Source: Marivirga aurantiaca (GTDB lineage Bacteria; Bacteroidota; Bacteroidia; Cytophagales; Cyclobacteriaceae). Taken from it: 64,000 bases of DNA. Under the pieces are notes generated by a model that was not told where the DNA came from, searched no databases, and saw only the letters and a list, made by a program, of their open reading frames with translations. The stretch lies in the NCBI RefSeq assembly GCF_016679925.1, contig NZ_JAEQBW010000007.1, positions 62,001 through 126,000 on the forward strand. The letters run 5' to 3'. Below are positions 7,842-16,425 of this stretch, piece after piece (positions within the stretch are counted from its first letter, which is position 1; each line of letters begins with the position of its first letter). Position numbers and translations under genes: made by a program.

Positions 7842-8975
7842 TTAATTCTGTAATTCAATCCAGACCTTTTTGTTGCTTGACTCAATTGCTTTTTCTATAA
7901 ATAGCATACCTCTTACTCCATCTTCAATACCTGGCAACATAAAAGAATGAGTGAGAGGTTTATCATGGTTTTCAATGGCTTTGAAAAAAGCCTCATATAT
8001 GTTTTGAAATCCCTCTGTGAAATAGGGGGAATGCCCGGGAATATTTACTTCTGTCATTGATTCGCCTTCCTTTTCTATTGATTTGATACTGTCTGTGGTG
8101 AAATCAGGGTATTTTAAATTCAGTTCGTTAGGTTGGCTGTTGTCCCATACCAAACCAGCCTTATCTCCATAAATTTGAAGGCTTAAATCATTGTCTTCCC
8201 CTGTGCAAATTTGGCTTACTGAAAGTACACCTTTCGCCCCGTTTTCCATTTCCAGAATGATGTTGGTGTCATCATCCAATTGCCTTCCTTTTACTAATGT
8301 AGACACATCGGCACATAATCGACTTACCCGTAATCCAGTTACACTTTCCAATAAGTTAAAGGCATGTGTGCCAATATCTGCAATAGTGCCACCATTTCCT
8401 GATTTAGTGGGATCAGTGCGCCACAAAGCTTGTTTGTGCCCATCAGCTTCTATCATGTTGCTGAGCCAACCTTGCGAGTAATTTACCCTCACTTTTCTGA
8501 TGTTCCCCAAATGTTGGGAAGCTACCAAATCTGCAGCTTTTTTTAAAAGTGGGTAACCTCTGTAAGTATAAGTCATAGCAAAAATGCCTTTCGCTTTTCT
8601 TACAACTTTTTGAAGATCAATGGCTTCTTCCAAATCAAAGCTCAGGGGCTTATCACACATTACATGAAAACCAGCTTCAAGTGCTAGTTTGGATACTTCC
8701 GCATGAAGATAGTTGGGTGTGGTGATAGCAACAAAATCCATTCTTTCAGCTTGAGGAAGCTTTGATTCTTTGTAGATCATGTCCTGAAAACTATCATAGA
8801 TTCTATTTTGATCTAAGCCAAGGCTCTTACCTTTTTCCTGACTTTTCTTCGGGTCAGAACTAAAAGCACCACAAACCAATTGGGCTTTGCCCGAGGGTGT
8901 AGCAGTAATTTTATGGATGTCGCCAATCATTGAGCCGGGACCACCACCAATTATCCCCATTTTTAATGTGTTCAT
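7842..8975 (-). CDS. Gfo/Idh/MocA-family NAD(P)-dependent oxidoreductase
   Basis: This 377-aa protein has an N-terminal Rossmann fold (KMGIIGGGPGSMIG) and the family motif MCDKPLSFD (the EKP-type lysine) near residue 110. The C-terminal substrate domain contains GGTIADIGTHAFNLLE, with the catalytic-type Asp/His. No signal peptide is seen, so it is cytoplasmic. It is divergent from the GMC/TIM-barrel genes at 9064-12309 with 88 nt between starts. That arrangement suggests a shared sugar or cyclitol pathway, since the family commonly interconverts keto-sugars and sugars. Met6 is an alternative start. Confidence 0.87.
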   Translation of the reverse strand: MNTLKMGIIGGGPGSMIGDIHKITATPSGKAQLVCGAFSSDPKKSQEKGKSLGLDQNRIYDSFQDMIYKESKLPQAERMDFVAITTPNYLHAEVSKLALEAGFHVMCDKPLSFDLEEAIDLQKVVRKAKGIFAMTYTYRGYPLLKKAADLVASQHLGNIRKVRVNYSQGWLSNMIEADGHKQALWRTDPTKSGNGGTIADIGTHAFNLLESVTGLRVSRLCADVSTLVKGRQLDDDTNIILEMENGAKGVLSVSQICTGEDNDLSLQIYGDKAGLVWDNSQPNELNLKYPDFTTDSIKSIEKEGESMTEVNIPGHSPYFTEGFQNIYEAFFKAIENHDKPLTHSFMLPGIEDGVRGMLFIEKAIESSNKKVWIELQN

Positions 8976-9063
8976 ATAAGTATTATTTTATTACCTTGTG
9001 CTCCGTTGAAACATTTTTCGTTTCTTTCTTATTATTATTTTTTAAAGTAAACAAATAAGCTTG

Positions 9064-9648
9064 ATGAATAGAAGAGAAGCCATCAAAAAAACGGGTATGA
9101 TGTTAGGCTTTGCTGCCGGATCCCCGCTTTTATTGCATGTGTTACAAGGTTGTGCCCCGGAAAAAACACTTAGCTGGAAACCTCTTTTTTTTAACAAGAA
9201 GCAGGCTCATCTGGTTTCAGAAATTGTAGATCAAATTTTACCAAGAACTGACACACCCGGTGCGCTGGATGTGGGAGTAGATGCTTTTGTTGATAAAATG
9301 GTAGCTGAAGTATATACTGAAAAGGAACAGCAACAATTTGTTAGGGGACTTGATGCTATAAATACTAACAGCAAAGGGGTAAATGGTGAATTGTTTTCTG
9401 ATTTGAGTTCAGAGAGAAAGCATGAATTCTTGTTTAGAATCGAAAGCGAAATAAAACGTTTGGATTATAATGCAGATCCGGAACAAAAACCATTCTTTTT
9501 AATGATAAAGGAATTGACCTTATTGGGATATTTCACCTCAGAAGAAATCATGAAAAATCACCTGGATTATATGCCAGTGCCGATGAAGCTGGACGGCTGT
9601 GAACCCATGAAAGAAAATCAAAAACTGCGAGTAGGGAATTATTTTTAA
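9064..9648 (+). CDS. Gluconate 2-dehydrogenase subunit 3 family protein (small subunit with Tat-like signal)
   Basis: The 194-aa protein (ATG at 9064; a TTG one codon earlier is less likely) starts MNRREAIKKTGMMLG. This is a twin-arginine-like signal followed by a hydrophobic stretch and a possible lipobox (LQGC). The rest matches the gluconate 2-dehydrogenase subunit 3 family (EIVDQILPRTDTPGALDVGVDAFVDKM). In related sugar dehydrogenases this subunit is needed for maturation and export of the catalytic flavoprotein, which lacks its own signal. That fits here: the GMC gene starts 1 nt after its stop and encodes no signal peptide. Confidence 0.86.
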   Translation: MNRREAIKKTGMMLGFAAGSPLLLHVLQGCAPEKTLSWKPLFFNKKQAHLVSEIVDQILPRTDTPGALDVGVDAFVDKMVAEVYTEKEQQQFVRGLDAINTNSKGVNGELFSDLSSERKHEFLFRIESEIKRLDYNADPEQKPFFLMIKELTLLGYFTSEEIMKNHLDYMPVPMKLDGCEPMKENQKLRVGNYF

Positions 9649-9649
9649 T

Positions 9650-11338
9650 ATGAGTAAAGAACAAACACATTATGATGCAATAGTAGTTGGATCCGGAATT
9701 TCCGGAGGATGGGCTGCTAAGGAATTGTGCGAGAAAGGATTGAAAACATTGGTTTTGGAACGGGGCAGAAATGTTGAGCATGTTAAGGATTATCCTACTA
9801 TGAATAAAGCCCCCTGGGAATTTGATCACAGGGGCAAGGAGTCTAGAAGTGTACAGGAGGATTATTATGTGCAAAGTAAAACCTATGCCTTTGATGAAGG
9901 AAACAAGCATTTTTGGGTAAATGATAAAGAAAATCCTTATTCAACTCCGGAAAATAAAGAATTTAGGTGGATCCGAGGTAATCATGTAGGCGGACGCTCA
10001 CTTATGTGGGGAAGGCAGAGTTACAGATTGTCAGAAATGGATTTTGAAGCTAACCAAAAAGATGGCATTGCTGTGGATTGGCCTATCAGATACAAAGATC
10101 TGGCTCCGTGGTATGACCATGTAGAAAGGTTTGTAGGGATCAGTGGTAGAAATGAGGGTTACGAGCAATTACCTGATGGTCAGTTTTTACCTCCTATGGA
10201 CATGTATTGTGTGGAAGAGAAAATGAAAGGCGCTATTGAAAAGCATTGGACAGATAGAAAAATGACGATTGGTAGAACTGCCAATTTAACTCAAAACCAC
10301 AATGGGAGAGGAGCCTGCCAATATAGAAATTTATGTAGCAGAGGTTGCCCATATGGCGCTTACTTTAGCAGCAATTCTTCTACTTTACCAGCTGCTGCCA
10401 ATACTGGCAATATGACTTTACGCCCCAACTCAATTGTGGAGTCTGTTATATTGGACAAGCACACCAACAAAGCTACCGGGGTGAGGGTGATCGATGCTGA
10501 AACCAATGAAGTTCATGAATATTATGCCAAGGTGATATTCTTATGCGCTTCTACTTTGGGCTCTACCTGGATCATGCTCAATTCAAAGAGCGATCGCTAT
10601 CCTGATGGGCTAGGGAATACCAGTGGAACCCTGGGAAAGAATCTGATGGATCACCATTTTGAAGTTTATGTGACAGCACAATTTGATGATTTTAATGATA
10701 AATATCATACTGGATATCGTCCCAATGGTATTTATATACCCAGGTTTCAAAATATTAGTGAAAAACATCCTGATTTTATCAGAGGTTATGGCTTCCAGGG
10801 TGGTGGTAACAGATTAGGCTGGGGATATGGTAATAGATTAGCAGGATTCGGGGCAAAATTTAAAGATGAATTGATGAAGCCCGGCCCCTGGGAGATGTCA
10901 TTGATGCCTTTTGGAGAATGCTTGCCTTATGAAGATAACCAGGTAACCATGAATGAAAATGTGAGGGATAAATGGGGCCTTCCTACCTTGCATATTTCTT
11001 GTGAATTTAAAGAGAATGAATTACAAATGCGCAAGGACATGATGAAAACAGGCAAGGAAATGCTGGAAGTAGCCGGTGGTAAAAATATTACTGCTATTGA
11101 TCTTAATCCTGTACCTGGCTTTGGAATTCATGAAATGGGTACTGCACGAATGGGTAGAGATGCCAAAACTTCCATGCTGAATGCCAATAACCAACTGCAT
11201 GAAGTGCCCAATGTTTTTGTAACCGATGGTTCGGCCATGACTTCATCCGCTTGCCAGAATCCAAGTTTAACTTATATGGCACTTACAGCCAGGGCAGCTG
11301 ATTTTGCAGTGAGTGAATTGAAGAAAGGCAATTTGTAG
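9650..11338 (+). CDS. GMC-family FAD oxidoreductase, catalytic subunit (gluconate/sugar dehydrogenase-like)
   Basis: This 562-aa flavoprotein has the FAD-binding GSGISGGWAAKELCEKG motif near the N-terminus and the GMC C-terminal motif FGIHEMGTARMG with His494. The final NPSLTYMALTARAA holds the second active-site residue (Asn). Cysteines 223, 229 and 233 (C-x5-C-x3-C, CQYRNLCSRGC) resemble the 3Fe-4S-binding segment of membrane FAD-dependent sugar dehydrogenases. There is no signal peptide, so export probably relies on the preceding Tat-type subunit. No cytochrome c subunit is encoded nearby. It is expected to oxidise a sugar hydroxyl, possibly giving a 3-keto-sugar; the substrate is unproven. 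Confidence 0.9.
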   Translation: MSKEQTHYDAIVVGSGISGGWAAKELCEKGLKTLVLERGRNVEHVKDYPTMNKAPWEFDHRGKESRSVQEDYYVQSKTYAFDEGNKHFWVNDKENPYSTPENKEFRWIRGNHVGGRSLMWGRQSYRLSEMDFEANQKDGIAVDWPIRYKDLAPWYDHVERFVGISGRNEGYEQLPDGQFLPPMDMYCVEEKMKGAIEKHWTDRKMTIGRTANLTQNHNGRGACQYRNLCSRGCPYGAYFSSNSSTLPAAANTGNMTLRPNSIVESVILDKHTNKATGVRVIDAETNEVHEYYAKVIFLCASTLGSTWIMLNSKSDRYPDGLGNTSGTLGKNLMDHHFEVYVTAQFDDFNDKYHTGYRPNGIYIPRFQNISEKHPDFIRGYGFQGGGNRLGWGYGNRLAGFGAKFKDELMKPGPWEMSLMPFGECLPYEDNQVTMNENVRDKWGLPTLHISCEFKENELQMRKDMMKTGKEMLEVAGGKNITAIDLNPVPGFGIHEMGTARMGRDAKTSMLNANNQLHEVPNVFVTDGSAMTSSACQNPSLTYMALTARAADFAVSELKKGNL

Positions 11339-11418
11339 GTTTTAAAATTATGAAAGAGAACCTAAGCTTGCTTCTCGATAAATGAAATTTTTGTATATTG
11401 ATTTTTAAACTTAAAATA

Positions 11419-12309
11419 ATGGATAGAAGAAAATTTTTATACCAGGGTAGCGCCTTAGCAGTAGGTGCTTTTTTAGCTCCTGCTTTAGTGGGGTGTTCTA
11501 ATGCAGTGGCTGGCCTCCAAAATCCAGGGATACAACTGTACACTCTCCGTGATGAGCTTGCGAAAGATTTTGCAGGTACTTTAAAGAAAGTAGCTGAACT
11601 TGGCTATAAAAATATTGAACTGTTTAATTATCAGGATGGTAAATACTTCGGGAATTCCATTTCAGAAGTGAAGAAAATGATGGATGACCATGGCCTAAAG
11701 GTAAGAAGTAGCCATGTATTAACAGGTATTACTATGCCTGAAAATATAGGTACTTTAACCAATAGCTGGGAAAGAACTGTGGAGGACGCAGCCAAAATGG
11801 GACAAGAATACATCATTTGTGCTTATCTGCATGATGCCGAAAGAGAAAATCTTGATGATTACAGGAAATTGACTGACTTACTTAATAAATCGGGTGAAGT
11901 GTCGAAGAAGTATGGCATACAGATGGGGTATCATAACCACGCCTTTGAATTTGAAGAAATGAAGGGAGAAATTCCTTATAATATTTTGCTTAATGAGTGT
12001 GATAAAGAACTGGTGAAATATGAATTGGACCTATACTGGACTAAAAGGGCAGGAGTGAATCCTGTTGATTATTTCAAGGAATACCCGGGCAGATTTCCAT
12101 TATGGCATGTGAAGGATATGGAAGCCAGTCAAGACCAGTTTTTCGCACCTGTAGGAGAGGGTATCATCGATTGGCAAAATATTTTTAATCATGCCAGCAC
12201 AGCCGGTTTGGACTATTATTTTGTGGAACAGGATGCTACAAGAGATAATAAGCCATTTAAAAGCATAGAGAAAAGTATTAAATATTTAAAAGGTATAGAA
12301 AGAAAATAA
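11419..12309 (+). CDS. Secreted sugar phosphate isomerase/epimerase-like TIM-barrel protein
   Basis: The 296-aa protein (ATG at 11419; an upstream TTG at 11398 would only add seven residues before the signal) begins MDRRKFLYQGSALAVGAFL, a Tat-type signal with a possible lipobox (VGCSN). The xylose-isomerase-like TIM barrel follows, with GIQLYTLRDEL, MGYHNHAFEFE, YELDLYWTKRAG, WHVKDM and a late FVEQD, giving the usual Glu/His/Asp metal ligands. It lies 80 nt behind the GMC gene. Similar GMC, subunit-3, isomerase and Gfo/Idh groupings occur in Bacteroidota and point to a keto-sugar pathway in the periplasm. Confidence 0.86.
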   Translation: MDRRKFLYQGSALAVGAFLAPALVGCSNAVAGLQNPGIQLYTLRDELAKDFAGTLKKVAELGYKNIELFNYQDGKYFGNSISEVKKMMDDHGLKVRSSHVLTGITMPENIGTLTNSWERTVEDAAKMGQEYIICAYLHDAERENLDDYRKLTDLLNKSGEVSKKYGIQMGYHNHAFEFEEMKGEIPYNILLNECDKELVKYELDLYWTKRAGVNPVDYFKEYPGRFPLWHVKDMEASQDQFFAPVGEGIIDWQNIFNHASTAGLDYYFVEQDATRDNKPFKSIEKSIKYLKGIERK

Positions 12310-12336
12310 GAAATATCACTTTATTGAATAGTAAAT

Positions 12337-12364
12337 AGCCCGTCCCTAAGAATCGGGCTTTTTT
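12337..12364 (+). terminator. Rho-independent terminator between the TIM-barrel gene and truA
   Basis: Stem AGCCCG/CGGGCT with an 11-nt loop and six T, 27 nt behind the stop codon. Confidence 0.75.
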
Positions 12365-12381
12365 AATTCCATTATTTTTCC

Positions 12382-13170
12382 ATGTCCCAAAGATTCCAAC
12401 ACTTTTACTTAATAGAAATCCAATACCTCGGCTTTCGCTTACATGGCTGGCAATACCAAAATGGTCTTAAAACTGTACAAGGTTTCCTGGAGTTAACAGT
12501 CAATTTTGTATTGAAAGATAAACCATTTAAAGTAATGGGTTCGGGAAGAACGGATGCCATGGTTTCTGCAGCCTCATCTTATTTCGAATTATTTCTGGAG
12601 GAACCTATTCAAGAAGATGCTTTTTTCCAGGCTATGAACCAGAATTTGCCTACCGATTTAAAAATTCTCTCCTGGAGAACGGTGACTAAAGAATTCAATA
12701 TTATTCAGGATGTGCAATCTAAGGAATACAATTATTTTTTTGCTTTCGGAGAGAAGCAACATCCTTTTTCGGCCCCTTTTATGGCTTGTTTGCCAGATGA
12801 ACTGGATATTGAACTCATGCAAAAAGGGGCTGGACTATTTGAAGGGGGACATGATTTTGTACACTTTTGCCACCAACCCAAGGCTGACAAAAATACTGTA
12901 AGAGAAATTATTACAAGCGAAATTATTCCTAATGAAGAATTGAAAGCAAATTTCTTTCCTGATAAATCTTATATTTTCAGGCTAATTGGCAAAGGCTTTA
13001 TGCGATACCAGATAAGAATGATGATGGGCGTATTATTTATGTTAGGCCAACATAAAATTACTCTTGATCAATTGCAGCAATCATTAACAGGAGGAGATAA
13101 TAATATTGAAAAATATACAGCCCCGGCTTCAGGACTGATGGTTAAAGCTGTAACATTTAAAAATGTATGA
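12382..13170 (+). CDS. truA: tRNA pseudouridine(38-40) synthase TruA
   Basis: The 262-aa protein has the TruA start (EIQYLGFRLHGWQYQ) and the catalytic motif GSGRTDAMVSA with Asp58. The C-terminal RLIGKGFMRYQIRMMMG is characteristic. TruA makes pseudouridine at positions 38-40 of the tRNA anticodon arm. The usual GRTDxGVHA is here GRTDAMVSA, a variant seen in the Bacteroidota group, with the aspartate kept. It is convergent with the GNAT gene, 7 nt apart. Confidence 0.9.
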   Translation: MSQRFQHFYLIEIQYLGFRLHGWQYQNGLKTVQGFLELTVNFVLKDKPFKVMGSGRTDAMVSAASSYFELFLEEPIQEDAFFQAMNQNLPTDLKILSWRTVTKEFNIIQDVQSKEYNYFFAFGEKQHPFSAPFMACLPDELDIELMQKGAGLFEGGHDFVHFCHQPKADKNTVREIITSEIIPNEELKANFFPDKSYIFRLIGKGFMRYQIRMMMGVLFMLGQHKITLDQLQQSLTGGDNNIEKYTAPASGLMVKAVTFKNV

Positions 13171-13177
13171 AGCAGAT

Positions 13178-13468
13178 TCACTTCGCTTCGTCCCAAACAT
13201 CTCTGAGTTGAGGCATTTTTTCAAACATGGCCTCAGCATAAGTGCATTCTGTCAGGATCTTTAAATCTTTATTCCTGGCATGTTCCACAGCAGCTGTTAC
13301 AAGTTTCTTACCTAAACCTTGTTCTCTGTATTCAGGATTTACTTCTGTTTCTTTTATAACAATTTTACCATCATTTCGTACCTGATAAGTCATTTCCCCG
13401 GCCTTTGTACCATTATCATTAGCAACAAAAGCACCATTCATATCTTCTTCTTTGCGTTCTATGTTCAT
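13178..13468 (-). CDS. Small GNAT-family N-acetyltransferase (YjdJ/GNAT_acetyltr-like)
   Basis: A 96-aa single-domain protein. ETEVNPEYREQGLGKKLVTAAVEHARNKDLKI is the acetyl-CoA-binding helix and loop of the small PF14542-type GNAT family, followed by a conserved CTYAEAMFEKMP. Substrates are unknown in this family. It lies downstream of cysM on the same strand, with about 110 nt between, so it need not belong to that operon. Confidence 0.8.
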   Translation of the reverse strand: MNIERKEEDMNGAFVANDNGTKAGEMTYQVRNDGKIVIKETEVNPEYREQGLGKKLVTAAVEHARNKDLKILTECTYAEAMFEKMPQLRDVWDEAK

Positions 13469-13577
13469 TTTAATGTTGTTTAGGGTATAACAAAGGATAC
13501 GGTATCGAAACAGACATGTTATTGATAAATCACCAATATTAAATTAAGCTTAAGAGGTAAAACTCCTACTTTCTTCA

Positions 13578-14456
13578 TCAAGAAAACAGATCAGAACTCA
13601 GGTAACGATCACCACGGTCGCAGGTAATACATACTATCAATCCGGATTCCAATGTTTTAGCAATTTCCAAGGCAGCTACCAAAGCTCCTCCGCTGCTCAT
13701 TCCAGCCAATATTCCTTCTTCCCTGGCAAGGCGTTGTGTCATATGCCTGGCATCGGTTTCACTCACATCAATAGTAATATCTACTCTCTCAGGTTCAAAT
13801 ATTTTAGGTAAAAATTCCGGTGACCAACGTCTGATCCCGGGTATTTTGGAACCATCTGTAGGTTGAGTACCCACAATCTGGATAGCTGGATTTTTCTCTT
13901 TTAAATAGCGAGATACTCCCATGATGGTGCCTGTTGTGCCCATTGCAGAAACAAAATGCGTGATTTTTCCTTCTGTATCTTTCCAGATCTCAGGACCTGT
14001 AGTTTCATAATGCTGTCTGTAATTATCAGGATTTCCAAATTGGTTCAACATAAAATATTCACCGGTAGCAGCCATTTCTTCGGCCACAGTGCGTGAGTAT
14101 TCAATAGTGCCCTCAGCCTTTGTCAATATTACTTTAGCACCGTAAGCTTCCATAGTCTGGATACGCTCCGCAGTAGAGTTTTCAGGCATAATCAGTGTCA
14201 TATGCAAACCCTTCAATTTAGCTATCATAGCTAAAGCAATACCTGTATTTCCGCTGGTAGCTTCCACTAATTTATCACCAGCTTTAATATCTCCACGTTG
14301 TAGAGCTGCACCTATCATGCCCAAAGCAGCACGGTCTTTCACACTACCTCCGGGGTTTTGACCTTCCAGCTTACAAAATATCTTTACATTTTTATTGGTA
14401 GGAATGCTTTTTAATTCCACTATGGGCGTATTTCCAACTAAATCTTCTAAAAACAT
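13578..14456 (-). CDS. cysM: Cysteine synthase B (O-acetylserine sulfhydrylase)
   Basis: This 292-aa PLP enzyme begins EDLVGNTPIVEL, with the PLP lysine K40 in NPGGSVKDRAA. TSGNTGIALA binds the substrate carboxylate, and MGTTGTIMGVSRYLKE binds the phosphate. The CysM-type GTQPTDGSKIPGIRRW segment separates it from CysK. It joins O-acetylserine with sulfide or thiosulfate to make cysteine. The upstream gene, 5 nt away, is serine acetyltransferase, which makes its substrate. Confidence 0.92.
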   Translation of the reverse strand: MFLEDLVGNTPIVELKSIPTNKNVKIFCKLEGQNPGGSVKDRAALGMIGAALQRGDIKAGDKLVEATSGNTGIALAMIAKLKGLHMTLIMPENSTAERIQTMEAYGAKVILTKAEGTIEYSRTVAEEMAATGEYFMLNQFGNPDNYRQHYETTGPEIWKDTEGKITHFVSAMGTTGTIMGVSRYLKEKNPAIQIVGTQPTDGSKIPGIRRWSPEFLPKIFEPERVDITIDVSETDARHMTQRLAREEGILAGMSSGGALVAALEIAKTLESGLIVCITCDRGDRYLSSDLFS

Positions 14457-14461
14457 ATTAT

Positions 14462-15274
14462 CTATTTTACAGGTCTTTCCTCTAAATGTTTATTTTTCGA
14501 ATCGTAATAGAGTTTGGTATGTGGCGGTACACTTTTGGTAATCCAGCTGTTACCTCCAATAATGCATTTTTCGCCAATGATGGTGTTTCCGCCTAAAATT
14601 GTGGCATTAGCGTAAATGACTACATGATTGCCAATGGTTGGATGTCGCTTGGTGCTTGCATCTTCTTTCTTTACACTGGTTGCTCCTAAGGTAACTCCCT
14701 GGTAAATTTTTACATATTCACCAATTTCTGTTGTTTCACCAATGACGATACCCGTACCATGGTCAATACAAAAATAATCACCAATTTTCGCTCCGGGATG
14801 GATATCAACTCCTGTTTTTTCATGAGCATATTCTGAAATAACCCTTGCAATTAGTTGAAAGCCATTCTCATAAATTTGATGAGCAATTCGATGTGCTGCA
14901 ATGGCTTTAAAGCCCGGATAGGTTTTAACTACCTCTATTCTGCTTTTGGCTGCTGGGTCCCCGGAAAACATGGCATCCACATCTTTTTCCAGTTGTATTT
15001 TTATATTTTCCAGTTTATTAAATAAGGCCGATGCATTTTCTTTGGCCGGATTTTGCATTCTTTTGCACCTTTGGTTTAAAATGGTCATCCATTCCTGCTG
15101 AAGGAGTTCATACTTTGTTTCCAAACTTTCTTTATTGGTAATTTTTTCATTGCCATAATCAGGGAAAAGAAAACTTACTAAAGATTCATAAAAAGCCGTG
15201 ATCTTATCAGGTGATGGACAGTCCAGAGAGTTTTTGTGCTCTGCCAATAATTGTTCTAAAAACGATTCTTTCAT
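14462..15274 (-). CDS. cysE: Serine O-acetyltransferase
   Basis: The 270-aa protein has an N-terminal helical region and a C-terminal left-handed beta-helix of hexapeptide repeats. Family motifs are VDIHPGAKIGDYFCIDHGTGIVIGET, GVTLGATS and RHPTIGNHVVIYANATILGG. It makes O-acetylserine from serine and acetyl-CoA for the neighbouring CysM. The extended N-terminal part is of the EpsC/SrpH-type length. It lies between pirin (8 nt) and cysM (5 nt) in one operon. Confidence 0.92.
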   Translation of the reverse strand: MKESFLEQLLAEHKNSLDCPSPDKITAFYESLVSFLFPDYGNEKITNKESLETKYELLQQEWMTILNQRCKRMQNPAKENASALFNKLENIKIQLEKDVDAMFSGDPAAKSRIEVVKTYPGFKAIAAHRIAHQIYENGFQLIARVISEYAHEKTGVDIHPGAKIGDYFCIDHGTGIVIGETTEIGEYVKIYQGVTLGATSVKKEDASTKRHPTIGNHVVIYANATILGGNTIIGEKCIIGGNSWITKSVPPHTKLYYDSKNKHLEERPVK

Positions 15275-15282
15275 ACGTAATA

Positions 15283-16305
15283 TTAATCTTTCACTTCTTC
15301 CCGGCCATCAGCATGTATAGCAAATCTACCTCTTTCTTTGGGATGTACATGTTCGGGAGAGGGCCATGGCCAGCCACCAAATTCAGTTTTTTGAAATTCC
15401 ATTATCGTTTCGCGAATCTCCGCAGGATAATTGACAACAAACGGACCATGCTGAACAACAGGTTCATTAATCGGTTTTCCCTGTAGTAGCAAAAGATGAC
15501 TTTCTTCCTCTCCATTTGTGAGGGTAGTTGTAGCCCGCGAAAGCAAATCGGCTCCATGGTACAATGGTAATTCAGTTTGATTAATTTTCAATGTTTTTCC
15601 TTTAAAAAAATAAAGGTTTCTATTGACTTCATTTTGTGAGAGGGGAAGTTCCCAGATGGCATTTGGCTCCATTTTAATGTGCCAGATTGCTACTTCATTT
15701 GCAGGGTCATGAGCCCAGGAATTGGGTGCCGGTTCAGGGGCTTTTTGTCCTTTAATTTCCCCGGCTATTATCTCTACGGATGTTTTCTTGCTATTTGTGT
15801 CCTTGTGTTCGAAAACAGGAATAGTATCGCTCCACAACATGGCGAAATGAGGCTCCACATTCTTGTTTTTTCGAGGAAGGTTTAACCAAATCTGAAAAAG
15901 CTCCAGTGGGTTTTCTTCATTTTCTTTCAACAATGGGAACATTTCTGAGTGCTGTACTCCTTTTCCGGCAGTCATCCATTGTACATCTCCATTTCCGAAC
16001 CTCCCGGCTGCCCCTAAAGAATCTGAATGGTCTACCAATCCTTTTCTTACAATAGTTACAGTTTCAAAACCACGGTGAGGATGTGCCGGGAATCCGGGCA
16101 CCTTAGAACCATGATACATTCGCCATCCATCTTTAATAGTAAAATCCTGGCCTATCATTCTCCCTTTTAATAAAGCTGGGTCTGGCCCTGATTCACTGCT
16201 GCCTTTAGGAAAGAAGTCTTCATGATGCACACAAAATAAAAAGGGATCCTGGGTTTGCCAGGGGAAACCTAATGGGGCTATGTTTTTAATTGTTGAATTT
16301 TCCAT
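15283..16305 (-). CDS. Pirin family protein
   Basis: This 340-aa bicupin protein has the pirin signature: [33 protein letters not shown] and the metal-ligand His/His/His/Glu set in the N-terminal cupin. It keeps the C-terminal pirin_C region. Some bacterial pirins show quercetinase activity or bind metabolic enzymes; the role here is unknown. It is the first gene of the pirin-cysE-cysM operon, and a link to sulfur or redox metabolism is only suggested by position. Confidence 0.9.
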   Translation of the reverse strand: MENSTIKNIAPLGFPWQTQDPFLFCVHHEDFFPKGSSESGPDPALLKGRMIGQDFTIKDGWRMYHGSKVPGFPAHPHRGFETVTIVRKGLVDHSDSLGAAGRFGNGDVQWMTAGKGVQHSEMFPLLKENEENPLELFQIWLNLPRKNKNVEPHFAMLWSDTIPVFEHKDTNSKKTSVEIIAGEIKGQKAPEPAPNSWAHDPANEVAIWHIKMEPNAIWELPLSQNEVNRNLYFFKGKTLKINQTELPLYHGADLLSRATTTLTNGEEESHLLLLQGKPINEPVVQHGPFVVNYPAEIRETIMEFQKTEFGGWPWPSPEHVHPKERGRFAIHADGREEVKD

Positions 16306-16425
16306 GTAGATACAACGATTTTTGCCTTGAAAATGTTAAAGTATTTTATAGTATAGTTTTCCTGTTTTATCTTAATTTAATTGTACTCATTAGGTTGACA
16401 GGTATTAGAAAATACATTTTGCCAT

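Noticed and set aside
13469-13577. Possible cysteine- or sulfur-related riboswitch beside cysM
   Set aside because: The stretch is downstream of cysM, not in its leader, and has no recognisable aptamer.
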